Assembly (NCBI GenBank): GCA_029051735.1
Contig: JAIDKZ010000043.1
Location: 1 to 36,707 of the forward strand
From: Anaeroplasmataceae bacterium
GTDB lineage: Bacteria > Bacillota_I > Bacilli_A > Acholeplasmatales > Anaeroplasmataceae
Length of the DNA stretch: 36,707 nucleotides
Reading direction: 5' to 3'
Positions 1-7,674 of the stretch are shown piece by piece. Position 1 is the stretch's first letter. Each line of letters begins with the position of its first letter. A program made the position numbers and the translations under genes. Under the pieces are notes generated by a model. That model was not told the DNA's origin. It was given only the letters and a program-made list of their open reading frames with translations, and searched no databases.

Positions 1-1119
1 TCCATAAGAATCAATTATTCTTTTTAATTTACAATGAAAAGAATCTTTTTCATTTTTAAAATATATAGTGATTAGATTTTCTTGTTCTTCTATTGTTATA
101 TCAAAGAAACTTGCATTTGTTTTTAAAGAAGGCAATATTAAATTCTTATCCAGTAATCCAAGATAGGAAACTGATAAAATACGCCCTCTAATGTCTCTTT
201 CAATATCAGAAAAAGTATGAATTTGATCCAAATAGACATTTTCAATATTTGCCTCAACATATAATACTCTCTTCGCACAATCTAAAAGTTTTTCATCTAA
301 GGATAGGAAACCACCTGGTATACAATATCGATTCATAAAAGGCGGGGTAGTTCTTTTTACTAAAAGAATACTAAAACTTTTTGTATTCTTTTTTCGATAG
401 TTTTCCTGCTTGATATCACTGATACTGAATAAAGCAATATCAGTTGTGATACTCATTTTTTCATAATCATCACTACTATAGTTTTTTAAAAAATCTTCAT
501 CTGATTCAAATTGTAGTGGTTCTTCTACATACCATTTAGAATATAATTTTTTCTTTTTTATATATTCTAATACGCATTCATCTAATAACGAGATAACAGA
601 TTCATAGTTTTCTTCATATAATAGCGTTCTTATTTGATTGGACTGAATATCTAATAAGTCTAAATCTAAAAGTAAAATCTCTCCTTTATAATTAGAATAT
701 TTTTCTAAAGTATCTGCAATATCAATACCTTTTCTTTGAATGATAAGAAGATTATAGGTATCTAAGATATATTCATATCTTTTCCACTTATCAAAACTTA
801 AAATGTTATCACTTCCCATAATAAAGTAAAGTGTATCTCCCTTATACATATTTTGAAGATAATCTAAGCTTCGATAAGTACAAATTAAATTATTTTTAAA
901 TTCATAATCACAGATGATAACTCTTGGCTGATTTTGAAACATCAGTTCAAGCATTTTTTTACGCTCTTCCCCTTTTAAGAGATTTTTTTTATTGTAAAAA
1001 TTACCTGTAGGCAATACAATGATTCGGTCAAATATGTTTTTTTCTAATAGTGATAGTACAATTTGCTTATGCATTAAATGGCAGGGATTAAAGGATCCTC
1101 CATAAACTCCAATTTTCAT
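1..1119 (-). CDS. nadD: NadD fused to NrtR-like Nudix domain (C-terminus cut by window)
   Basis: Nicotinate-nucleotide adenylyltransferase, which turns nicotinate mononucleotide and ATP into deamido-NAD. I translated this directly: 373 residues are visible and the frame runs off the window start. Residues 1-195 are NadD: GGSFNPCH with H14 and H17 (family HxGH, here HLMH), a MGSD-W stretch at 101-112, and QSNQIR at 159-164 where the family has SSTxIR. Residues about 205-373 match the NrtR/COG4111 Nudix type: FLKNYSSDDYE lead-in, KRTTPPF, IPGGF at 267-271, and LDQIHTFSDIERDIRGR at 297-313. The Nudix box is degenerate: G270, E276, R284 and E289 are kept, but the usual E at 285 and 288 is V and the G at 291 is N, so hydrolase activity is doubtful. 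In NrtR a winged helix would follow, which lies outside the window. The ATG overlaps the nadE TGA (ATGA), so the two are translationally coupled. NadD part is near certain; the function of the Nudix part is inferred. Confidence 0.9.
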   Translation of the reverse strand, partial: MKIGVYGGSFNPCHLMHKQIVLSLLEKNIFDRIIVLPTGNFYNKKNLLKGEERKKMLELMFQNQPRVIICDYEFKNNLICTYRSLDYLQNMYKGDTLYFIMGSDNILSFDKWKRYEYILDTYNLLIIQRKGIDIADTLEKYSNYKGEILLLDLDLLDIQSNQIRTLLYEENYESVISLLDECVLEYIKKKKLYSKWYVEEPLQFESDEDFLKNYSSDDYEKMSITTDIALFSISDIKQENYRKKNTKSFSILLVKRTTPPFMNRYCIPGGFLSLDEKLLDCAKRVLYVEANIENVYLDQIHTFSDIERDIRGRILSVSYLGLLDKNLILPSLKTNASFFDITIEEQENLITIYFKNEKDSFHCKLKRIIDSYG

Positions 1120-3026
1120 AGTTCTTCTAATTCCTTTAGATACATTTGATAGCTTACATCTGAACTCATTCTAAAATCTCCACGTGGAGATAAAGAAATC
1201 GAACCAACTTTTACACCATCTGGCATACAGCTCCGCTTAAATGCTTGTGTGAAAAATCGTTTAATAAAGATAGTCAAATATTTTTTTATATCTTCTTTGT
1301 TTATAGAAAACGTCTGTGTTGCTAAAAAATACAGTTTTTTAACAGAGGCTCCATACCGAATAAAATGATAAAGAAAGAAATCATGTAAGATATAAGGTCC
1401 AACACTTACCTCACTTTTTTGGGCAATATTCCCCTTCTCATCTAATGGTAAAAGTTCTGGTGAAATTGGAGTATCTAAAATATCTGATAAGGTTTCTTTA
1501 AAAATACCTTGTTTGGCATCATCTTTTATTTTTCGGATAAGTCTTGTAACTAAAGTTTTAGGGATGGATGCATTTACACTATAATTAGACATATGATCAC
1601 CGTTATAGGTAGCCCATCCTAAAGCAATCTCAGATAAATCTCCAGTACCTATTACAATACCTGATACCTGATTTGCAATATCAAAAAGAATCTGTGTTCT
1701 TTCTCTAGCCTGTGAATTTTCATAAGTAATATCATATGTATTTAAATCATGTCCAATATCTTTATAATGCTGTAAGCAAGCTTCCTTAATTGAGATTTCT
1801 TTTAAAGTTGCACCACTAGATTGAATTAACTGAATTGCATTTTGATAGGTTCTATTTGAGGTTCCAAAGCCTGGCATAGTTACTGCAATTAAAGATTTCA
1901 CATCCATGTTTAACACCTTAATTACACGTAATGCAATTAAAAACGCAAGCGTAGAATCTGCTCCACCACTAATTCCAATTACCATTTTTGTGAAATTTAA
2001 ATATTTAACTCGCTTTGCTAAAGCATAGGTTTGAATGTTTAAGATTTCTTCTAAAGTCTTATCATCTTCTGTTAAAAATGGAGTTTGACTATATGTCCGA
2101 CATAATGTATTTGATTTTAATGGTAAATTAAAGAACGTCGTTTGATACTCTATTTCTATTTTTCTTTGTTCATAACATCGATTTTTAATTCGATCTTGAT
2201 TAATTCTAAAAATATCAATATCTTGATAAATCATATCAGAATTGAATTGAAATCTTTCATTTTCTTTCACAACTCCGCTTGGTTCTGCAATCATTAAATG
2301 TCCAGAGAATACTAAATCTGTAGTAGATTCTGATAAACCAGCAGAGGCATAAACATAACCACAGATATTTGTGGCTGCTTGAACCTTTACTAAGTTTTTA
2401 CGATATTCATATTTTCCAACGATTTCATTTGAGCAACTCAAATTAAAAATCAAATTTGCACCTTTTAAGCATGCCAAATTAGATGGAGGGGTATTGACCC
2501 ATAAATCCTCACATAGCTCAATGGCATAACATAAATCATATCCATTTGCTTGATAAAGGAGTCGGTTTGAGATGGGCACCATTTCATTTAAAAAGAAGAT
2601 TTCATTTACCATTAACTGATCTGCACTTGAAAAGTAACGATACTCATAGAATTCTGAATAATTGGGTATAAAGGTTTTAGGAGTGATTCCTAATATCTTC
2701 CCATTTGAAAAACTGAATGCACAATTATATAAAGCTCCTTTGATTTTTAGTGGTGCTCCCACAATAAAAACAATCTCCTTATTTTGACTAAATTCCTTTA
2801 AATTTGCTAGTGCTTTTATTGTGTTTTCTAATAAATCTTTATTTAAAAACAAATCTTGACAAGTGTAACCGGTTAAGGATAGTTCTGGAAAACATAGGAT
2901 TTCTATTCCCTTTTCTATTGCCAATTCTACATTTTTTTTGATTTCTTCTACATTGTAAAAAACATCTGTGATTCTTAACTCATTTACGCATGCTCCCATA
3001 CGAACATAACCATATTTTTTTAACAT
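1116..3026 (-). CDS. nadE: Glutamine-dependent NAD+ synthetase
   Basis: Last step of NAD synthesis: amidates deamido-NAD with ammonia released from glutamine, using ATP. The 636-residue protein has the two-domain glutamine-dependent layout. The N-terminal nitrilase-type amidotransferase domain (about 10-290) shows FPELSLTGY (Glu) and YAIELCEDLW (nucleophile Cys). The C-terminal synthetase domain (about 330-630) shows the ATP-binding loop GISGGADS and GTGDLSEIALGW. Length is normal for this class. The start has a GGGTGA ribosome site 5 bases upstream and its own near-consensus promoter. The next gene, nadD, overlaps its stop codon, so both NAD steps are made from one message. Confidence 0.97.
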   Translation of the reverse strand: MLKKYGYVRMGACVNELRITDVFYNVEEIKKNVELAIEKGIEILCFPELSLTGYTCQDLFLNKDLLENTIKALANLKEFSQNKEIVFIVGAPLKIKGALYNCAFSFSNGKILGITPKTFIPNYSEFYEYRYFSSADQLMVNEIFFLNEMVPISNRLLYQANGYDLCYAIELCEDLWVNTPPSNLACLKGANLIFNLSCSNEIVGKYEYRKNLVKVQAATNICGYVYASAGLSESTTDLVFSGHLMIAEPSGVVKENERFQFNSDMIYQDIDIFRINQDRIKNRCYEQRKIEIEYQTTFFNLPLKSNTLCRTYSQTPFLTEDDKTLEEILNIQTYALAKRVKYLNFTKMVIGISGGADSTLAFLIALRVIKVLNMDVKSLIAVTMPGFGTSNRTYQNAIQLIQSSGATLKEISIKEACLQHYKDIGHDLNTYDITYENSQARERTQILFDIANQVSGIVIGTGDLSEIALGWATYNGDHMSNYSVNASIPKTLVTRLIRKIKDDAKQGIFKETLSDILDTPISPELLPLDEKGNIAQKSEVSVGPYILHDFFLYHFIRYGASVKKLYFLATQTFSINKEDIKKYLTIFIKRFFTQAFKRSCMPDGVKVGSISLSPRGDFRMSSDVSYQMYLKELEEL

Positions 3027-3050
3027 AAGTTCACCCTCTATTCTATTTTC

Positions 3051-3078
3051 ATTATATCTCTTTTTTATTATTTGTCAA
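3051..3078 (-). promoter_or_regulatory. Promoter of nadE-nadD
   Basis: Minus-strand TTGACA (3078-3073), 16-base spacer, TATAAT (3056-3051). Both boxes are perfect sigma-A consensus. The leader to the nadE ATG is only about 20 bases, leaving no room for a riboswitch; an NrtR-type repressor would have to bind at the promoter itself. I see no clear long palindrome there. Confidence 0.85.
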
Positions 3079-3100
3079 TTTGTTATTATCATTCTGCTAA

Positions 3101-3124
3101 AAAGAAAAAAGCTGGAATCCAGCT
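3101..3124 (-). terminator. Terminator after rluD
   Basis: Minus strand reads AGCTGG-ATT-CCAGCT followed by TTTTTTCTTTTT. The hairpin begins inside the rluD stop codon and closes the T-box-led operon just before the nadE promoter. Confidence 0.85.
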
Positions 3125-4022
3125 AAATTTCTTCTAATGTTTTTAAAAAATCTTCAAAGTAATCTGGAAGTTTAGAATCAAACTCTAACCATTTTTTAGT
3201 AGAAGGAGATGAAAAGCCAATCACTTTGGCATGTAAAAATTGCCCACTATCTCCAATTACTTTTCTTCTTCCATAAACCTTATCTCCTACTAAGGGATGA
3301 TCAATATAAGAAAGATGAACACGAATCTGATGTGTTCTTCCAGTTTCTAATTCACATTCTAAAAGTGTAAAGCCTTTATATCGCTTTAAAACTTTAAAAT
3401 GCGTAATGGCATCCTTTCCATTTTTAACAACAGCCATCTTTTTTCTATCGCTTGGATCACGAGCAATTGGAGCATGAATTTTCCCTTTGTTCTCTTCAAT
3501 TGTTCCATACACTAAAGCAATGTATTTTCTCTTACAACTGTGGTTTTTCAACTGTTCTGTTAAAGATAGACTTGCCTTATCATTTTTAGCAATCATCAGT
3601 AATCCAGAAGTATCCTTATCAATGCGGTGGACAATGCCTGGGCGTATGGTGCCATTAATTGTTGAAAGATCATCTAATTCATAAAGTAAACCATGGACTA
3701 ATGTATTCTCATAGTTTCCACATGCTGGATGAACTACAAGTCCCTTAGGCTTATTCACAACTGCCACATCTTCATCTTCATAAACAATTTCTAATCCTAA
3801 ATCCTTCGCCTCTATTTCTAAAGATTTTTCAGGTAAAAACTCATATTCAATTAAATCACCTTGTTTCAAACTATAAGATGCTTTTTCTAGTTTTTCATTC
3901 ACAAAGACCTTTTTATCTTCAATCATCTTTAAACAATAACTTCTAGATTTATCCTTAAGAAGTAAGCTTAGCGCCTTATCTAATCGAATACCTATATACT
4001 CTTTTTCTACTACAAATTTCAT
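3123..4022 (-). CDS. rluD: RluD-type 23S rRNA pseudouridine synthase
   Basis: Converts uridines in large-subunit rRNA to pseudouridine. The 299-residue protein has an N-terminal S4 RNA-binding domain (about 12-75) and the RluA-family catalytic motif HRIDKDTSG, with the catalytic Asp, plus a GRTHQIRVH motif. The chosen start is the ATG at 4022, overlapping the lspA stop as TAATG; longer in-frame readings would run far into lspA. The order lspA then rluD is common in Bacillota. A second RluA-family gene lies at 23801; by order, this one is the better match to RluD. Exact target uridines cannot be read from sequence. Confidence 0.9.
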   Translation of the reverse strand: MKFVVEKEYIGIRLDKALSLLLKDKSRSYCLKMIEDKKVFVNEKLEKASYSLKQGDLIEYEFLPEKSLEIEAKDLGLEIVYEDEDVAVVNKPKGLVVHPACGNYENTLVHGLLYELDDLSTINGTIRPGIVHRIDKDTSGLLMIAKNDKASLSLTEQLKNHSCKRKYIALVYGTIEENKGKIHAPIARDPSDRKKMAVVKNGKDAITHFKVLKRYKGFTLLECELETGRTHQIRVHLSYIDHPLVGDKVYGRRKVIGDSGQFLHAKVIGFSSPSTKKWLEFDSKLPDYFEDFLKTLEEI

Positions 4023-4528
4023 TACTTCACAGCTCTCTTCTCTTGAAAAAATAAAACATCTACCATTAAAAATACAATACCAAAAACCAAACACATGTCA
4101 GCTACATTAAATATTGGAAAACCTGAATTTGTAATTTTTTCCCATAATCGATCCAATGGAACAAAGATAATCATATCAACGACTCCATCTCTAACATGGA
4201 ATAGTGCAAGTACTCGGTCTATAAAATTTCCAAAAGTGCCTGCAAGCATTAATGTAAGTGCAATGGAATAACATTTCTTTTTTTTCCAGTTATTTTTTGA
4301 AATAAAATAAATCATAACTCCAGAGGCAATTAAACTTACCAATGCCAAAAGCCATGTTGCATCATCTAACATTGACCAAGCAGCTCCAGTATTGTAAGTT
4401 AGTGTAGTATCTAGAACATGAGGAATTAATGTCTTTACATGTTGTTCTTGAATAAAAGATTCAGCAAGCCATTTTGTAAGCTGATCTCCAACTAAGAAAA
4501 AAGCAAGCAATGCAAGTGTTATCCACAT
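4022..4528 (-). CDS. lspA: Lipoprotein signal peptidase (signal peptidase II)
   Basis: Membrane aspartic protease that removes the signal peptide from diacylglyceryl-modified prolipoproteins. At 168 residues it has the normal size and four membrane segments (about 3-20, 58-76, 87-104, 138-158). Family blocks are present: NTGAAWSML, GNFIDRV and FNVADMCLVFG, the last two carrying the catalytic Asp pair. A strong AAAGGAGGA ribosome site precedes the ATG. It overlaps rluD downstream and lies 14 bases after the small membrane protein gene. Confidence 0.96.
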   Translation of the reverse strand: MWITLALLAFFLVGDQLTKWLAESFIQEQHVKTLIPHVLDTTLTYNTGAAWSMLDDATWLLALVSLIASGVMIYFISKNNWKKKKCYSIALTLMLAGTFGNFIDRVLALFHVRDGVVDMIIFVPLDRLWEKITNSGFPIFNVADMCLVFGIVFLMVDVLFFQEKRAVK

Positions 4529-4542
4529 AGATATTCCTCCTT

Positions 4543-4902
4543 TTAAAATATATATAAGAATATAATTACTGCAATAAAACCAACCAAGTACATCATAAAG
4601 TTTGCTAGATGGTAAATACCCATTCCTTGAACTTTTTTATCAGCAATAAAATTGCTATTAAACACAACGGTTAAATATATAATTCCAAAAATACAAAAAT
4701 CTAATGCATATGAAATCAAAAACCTAAAATCATTGAAAATTAAACAATTTACTAAAATAACAATTGGCCCTGAAAATATAAGTAAAGCCAATAAAAAACT
4801 AAATAATGCAATGATAAATGGATTCTTAACTTCCTTACGTAATTCCCTAAGTTCAGCTCTAATTTTTGCTTGTTGTTCCCAAATACTAACTTTATTACGC
4901 AT
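4543..4902 (-). CDS. Small four-helix membrane protein, unknown
   Basis: I do not recognise this family. The 119-residue protein has a charged, helical N-terminus (about 8-26, rich in E, K and R) and then about four hydrophobic segments (28-52, 60-82, 84-90 weak, 96-118). It has no catalytic motif or cysteine pattern. It starts with a GGAGGA site and overlaps the end of the PDZ-Lon protease gene by 8 bases, so the two are translationally coupled. Being between a membrane protease and lspA suggests an envelope role, but that is only context. Confidence 0.75.
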   Translation of the reverse strand: MRNKVSIWEQQAKIRAELRELRKEVKNPFIIALFSFLLALLIFSGPIVILVNCLIFNDFRFLISYALDFCIFGIIYLTVVFNSNFIADKKVQGMGIYHLANFMMYLVGFIAVIIFLYIF

Positions 4903-5884
4903 TTTTTAGTTCCTCCAATGCTTCTTTAAATGTAGCAACACGAATCAACTTCATTTTTTTATTTGGAAGTTTGTTATACGCTATAAGTGCTTCCTCATAA
5001 TTTTCAGCTGGACATAAGAAAACATCCATCTTATCATCAAATGCAGTATAGATTTTTTGTTGGATTCCTCCAATAGGTCCTACTGTTCCATCTGGCTCAA
5101 TTGTACCAGTTCCTGCGATTTTAAGTCCTTTCGTAATATCTTCTTCGATTAATGCATTATATAAGGCAAGTGTTTGAAGAAGTCCACCAGAAGGACCTCC
5201 AACATTGGTAGCTTTAATTGTAAATTTTGGTGAAGTTTTTGAAGAATCAATATCATATATTGCATATCCATAAGGTCGGTTCAAACTAGAATAAGCAATA
5301 TTTAAAATTTCATTCCCTCTTTTCACCTGATAGATATCGCCTTCTTTTGCAGCATTAAAAGCTTCAATAAATTGGTTGAGATTTTCTTTTATTGTATAGT
5401 CATTTATACCAATGATATCATCTCCAATTCTAAATTCAGAACCTGCGCGATAAAATTCAATTTTAAACGATACCAACTGATAAGAAATGGTTATACTTGG
5501 ATCAACGATATGGGCTTCATTATAAGAATGGATTAAAGCATAAGTTATGCTAGAACTATGCTGAATTCTACCCATTAGAGATAATTCAGAATCAGTCAAA
5601 TGTAAATAGCTTTCAGGCAAATCAGAAAGTTCAGATGTTTTACTTAGTTTTACCATTAGATTTTGTAGTATAGTAGAATGATCCATAGAGATAACATAAA
5701 TGGTAGATAAAGTTCCCTTTTGCTGGTGAGCTCCTTCAATTTCCACAAAGTCTTCTACTAAAGTAGTATCTCCTTTTAAAGTCACAGTCTTATCTGTTCG
5801 CCAAGCACCAATAACAATAATTGGAAGATTTATCACTATGGCTATAATTATAATAAGTAAATATTTTTTTAAAAATTTTTTCAT
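4895..5884 (-). CDS. Membrane-anchored PDZ-Lon (S16) serine protease, YlbL-like
   Basis: A single N-terminal membrane helix (about 8-27) is followed by a PDZ domain (about 145-210; GSEFRIGDDIIGING-like stretch) and a Lon-type S16 protease domain. The Ser-Lys dyad is visible as S232 in GGPSGG and K277 in GGIQQK, with the usual 45-residue spacing. There is no ATPase domain, as in the YlbL/SdrC family of envelope proteases. The 329-residue length is typical. Its start overlaps the comEB stop (ATGA). Substrates are unknown. Confidence 0.92.
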   Translation of the reverse strand: MKKFLKKYLLIIIIAIVINLPIIVIGAWRTDKTVTLKGDTTLVEDFVEIEGAHQQKGTLSTIYVISMDHSTILQNLMVKLSKTSELSDLPESYLHLTDSELSLMGRIQHSSSITYALIHSYNEAHIVDPSITISYQLVSFKIEFYRAGSEFRIGDDIIGINDYTIKENLNQFIEAFNAAKEGDIYQVKRGNEILNIAYSSLNRPYGYAIYDIDSSKTSPKFTIKATNVGGPSGGLLQTLALYNALIEEDITKGLKIAGTGTIEPDGTVGPIGGIQQKIYTAFDDKMDVFLCPAENYEEALIAYNKLPNKKMKLIRVATFKEALEELKNA

Positions 5885-6360
5885 ATTTCTTTGTCCTCTT
5901 GCTTTAATATTACGTCTATTGCAGGCATTTTTTCATATATCACACCTGCAGCATCAAACATTTTTCTTGAAGCAACAGCAGACTCTCCATCATGATATTT
6001 ATCTGAACCATAAACAACTTTCTTAATTCCTGATTGAATAATAAGCTTTGCACACTCATTACAAGGAAATAGTGTTACATACAATGTAGCATCCTTTAAT
6101 GAAGATGTACAATTTAATATTGCATTAGGTTCTGCGTGAACGACATAGGGATATTTGGTTGCCAAATAATTTGCATCTTCTTTCCCCCATGGAAATACTT
6201 GATCATCACAACCTGTTGGAAAACCATTATATCCAATCCCTATAATCCGTTTATCTAAATTAACAACACAAGCTCCCACCTTCGTATTGGGATCTTTGCT
6301 TCGTTTTGCTGAAAGGGCAGCAACTCCCATAAAATATTCATTCCAACTAATATGACTCAT
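5881..6360 (-). CDS. comEB: dCMP/CMP deaminase family protein (ComEB-like)
   Basis: Zinc-dependent deoxycytidylate deaminase family, which makes dUMP from dCMP to feed dTMP synthesis. The 159-residue sequence has the zinc and proton-shuttle motif HAEPNAI and the second zinc motif PCNECAK. The N-terminal SKDPNTKVGACVV block is typical. A GAAGGAG site lies before the ATG. ComEB is the Bacillus name; its role in competence is not supported there, and no competence gene is nearby here. Confidence 0.93.
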   Translation of the reverse strand: MSHISWNEYFMGVAALSAKRSKDPNTKVGACVVNLDKRIIGIGYNGFPTGCDDQVFPWGKEDANYLATKYPYVVHAEPNAILNCTSSLKDATLYVTLFPCNECAKLIIQSGIKKVVYGSDKYHDGESAVASRKMFDAAGVIYEKMPAIDVILKQEDKEI

Positions 6361-6372
6361 ATTTTGCTCCTT

Positions 6373-7674
6373 CTATGGATTTAAACGGTCAGGTCCACGG
6401 AAGATAAACATCGCATCTTTAATACCTTGATTAAAAATCAACATTGTAATACGATCTACACCAATTCCAAAACCACCATGTGGAGGACAACCATATTTAA
6501 AGAAATCTAAATAAAATTCAACATCTTTATCTAAGCCCTTTTCCATTGCTTGTTTCTTTAAAATATCATATCGATGCTCTCTTTGGGCACCAGTTGTAAT
6601 TTCACAGCCTTTCCAAATTAAATCATATCCACATGGAACACCATGTTCATCACGCATATGATAAAAAGCTCTAGTTTCTTTAGAATATCCTGTAACAAAT
6701 AAAAATTCATGACCATATTTTTCTAAAGAGAATTTTTGACATAATCTTTCTCCTTCTGTGGTTAAATCTCCTTTTTCACTTTCAGGAACTGTATATCCGT
6801 ATCTTTCTTCTAACTCTTTATATAAATCATGCAAATCAATTCTAGGGAAAGGAAGTGTAGGAACAATAAGATCAATATCATACACTGCTTTAATCTCATC
6901 CTTATATTGTTCATAAACTTTTGATAAAGCATAGGTAAGCATTTCCTCTTCCATTTTCATGACATCCTCAAAAGATTCAATATATGAAAATTCTAAATCA
7001 AATCCTGTAAACTCTGTTGCATGCTTACGAGAAGCAAACTTTTCAGCACGGAATACAGGACCAGACTCAAAAATTCTTTCAAATCCTGCAGCCATTGCCA
7101 TTTGCTTATAAAATTGAGGAGATTGTGCTAAATATGCATTACGATCAAAATACTCTACTTTAAATACCCCTGCTCCTGATTCTGATTCAGCACCAATAAG
7201 TTTAGGAGTATGAATTTCAATAAAATTGCGCTCTAATAAAAATTCTCTGCATTTACCTACAAAATAGGATTGCACCTTAAACATCAAGGTATTCTTGTCC
7301 GTTCTTAAATCAATCCAACGATAATCTAATCTTAAATCAATATTTGTTTCTTCTCCCTTAGGAGCAACAATTGGAGATGGAGATGCAATACTATCTATTT
7401 GAATTGTATCAGGATACATTTCCATATGGTTTAACTTTACATATTCACTTTCTATAATCAATCCTTTAGCTTCAATAATCGAATCTACTGTGATTTGATC
7501 TAATATCTCATTTAACTCAGGATGCTTTTCTTTTTCAATCGTCAATTGAAGCTTACCACTAACATCCTTTAAAACAATAAAACACATCGTTTTTTTATTT
7601 CTAATATTTTCAACAAATCCTGCAACATGATTTGTATTTCCCAATTGAATATCCTTTATTAAAACTCTACTCAT
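6373..7674 (-). CDS. aspS: Archaeal-type aspartyl-tRNA synthetase (AspS2-like)
   Basis: Class IIb aminoacyl-tRNA synthetase. At 433 residues it lacks the roughly 120-residue GAD insertion of the standard bacterial AspRS (about 590 residues). It has an OB-fold anticodon-binding domain (1-105), motif 2 region FRAEKFASRKHATEFTGFD and motif 3 GGFGIGVDRITML near the C-terminus. The GPVFRAEKFASRKH-EFTGFDLE block is AspRS-like rather than AsnRS-like (AsnRS usually has EFWMVE there). Archaeal-type AspRS in bacteria is often non-discriminating, charging tRNA-Asn with Asp for GatCAB; that is family knowledge, not proved here. ATG overlaps the hisS stop by 8 bases. An AsnRS-like activity is the alternative. 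Confidence 0.85.
   Translation of the reverse strand: MSRVLIKDIQLGNTNHVAGFVENIRNKKTMCFIVLKDVSGKLQLTIEKEKHPELNEILDQITVDSIIEAKGLIIESEYVKLNHMEMYPDTIQIDSIASPSPIVAPKGEETNIDLRLDYRWIDLRTDKNTLMFKVQSYFVGKCREFLLERNFIEIHTPKLIGAESESGAGVFKVEYFDRNAYLAQSPQFYKQMAMAAGFERIFESGPVFRAEKFASRKHATEFTGFDLEFSYIESFEDVMKMEEEMLTYALSKVYEQYKDEIKAVYDIDLIVPTLPFPRIDLHDLYKELEERYGYTVPESEKGDLTTEGERLCQKFSLEKYGHEFLFVTGYSKETRAFYHMRDEHGVPCGYDLIWKGCEITTGAQREHRYDILKKQAMEKGLDKDVEFYLDFFKYGCPPHGGFGIGVDRITMLIFNQGIKDAMFIFRGPDRLNP

Noticed and set aside
3123-4094. Longer 323-residue start for rluD
   Set aside because: It would run 72 bases into lspA, and the added residues (FGFWYCIFNGRCF) are lspA sequence in another frame; the TAATG overlap start is better.
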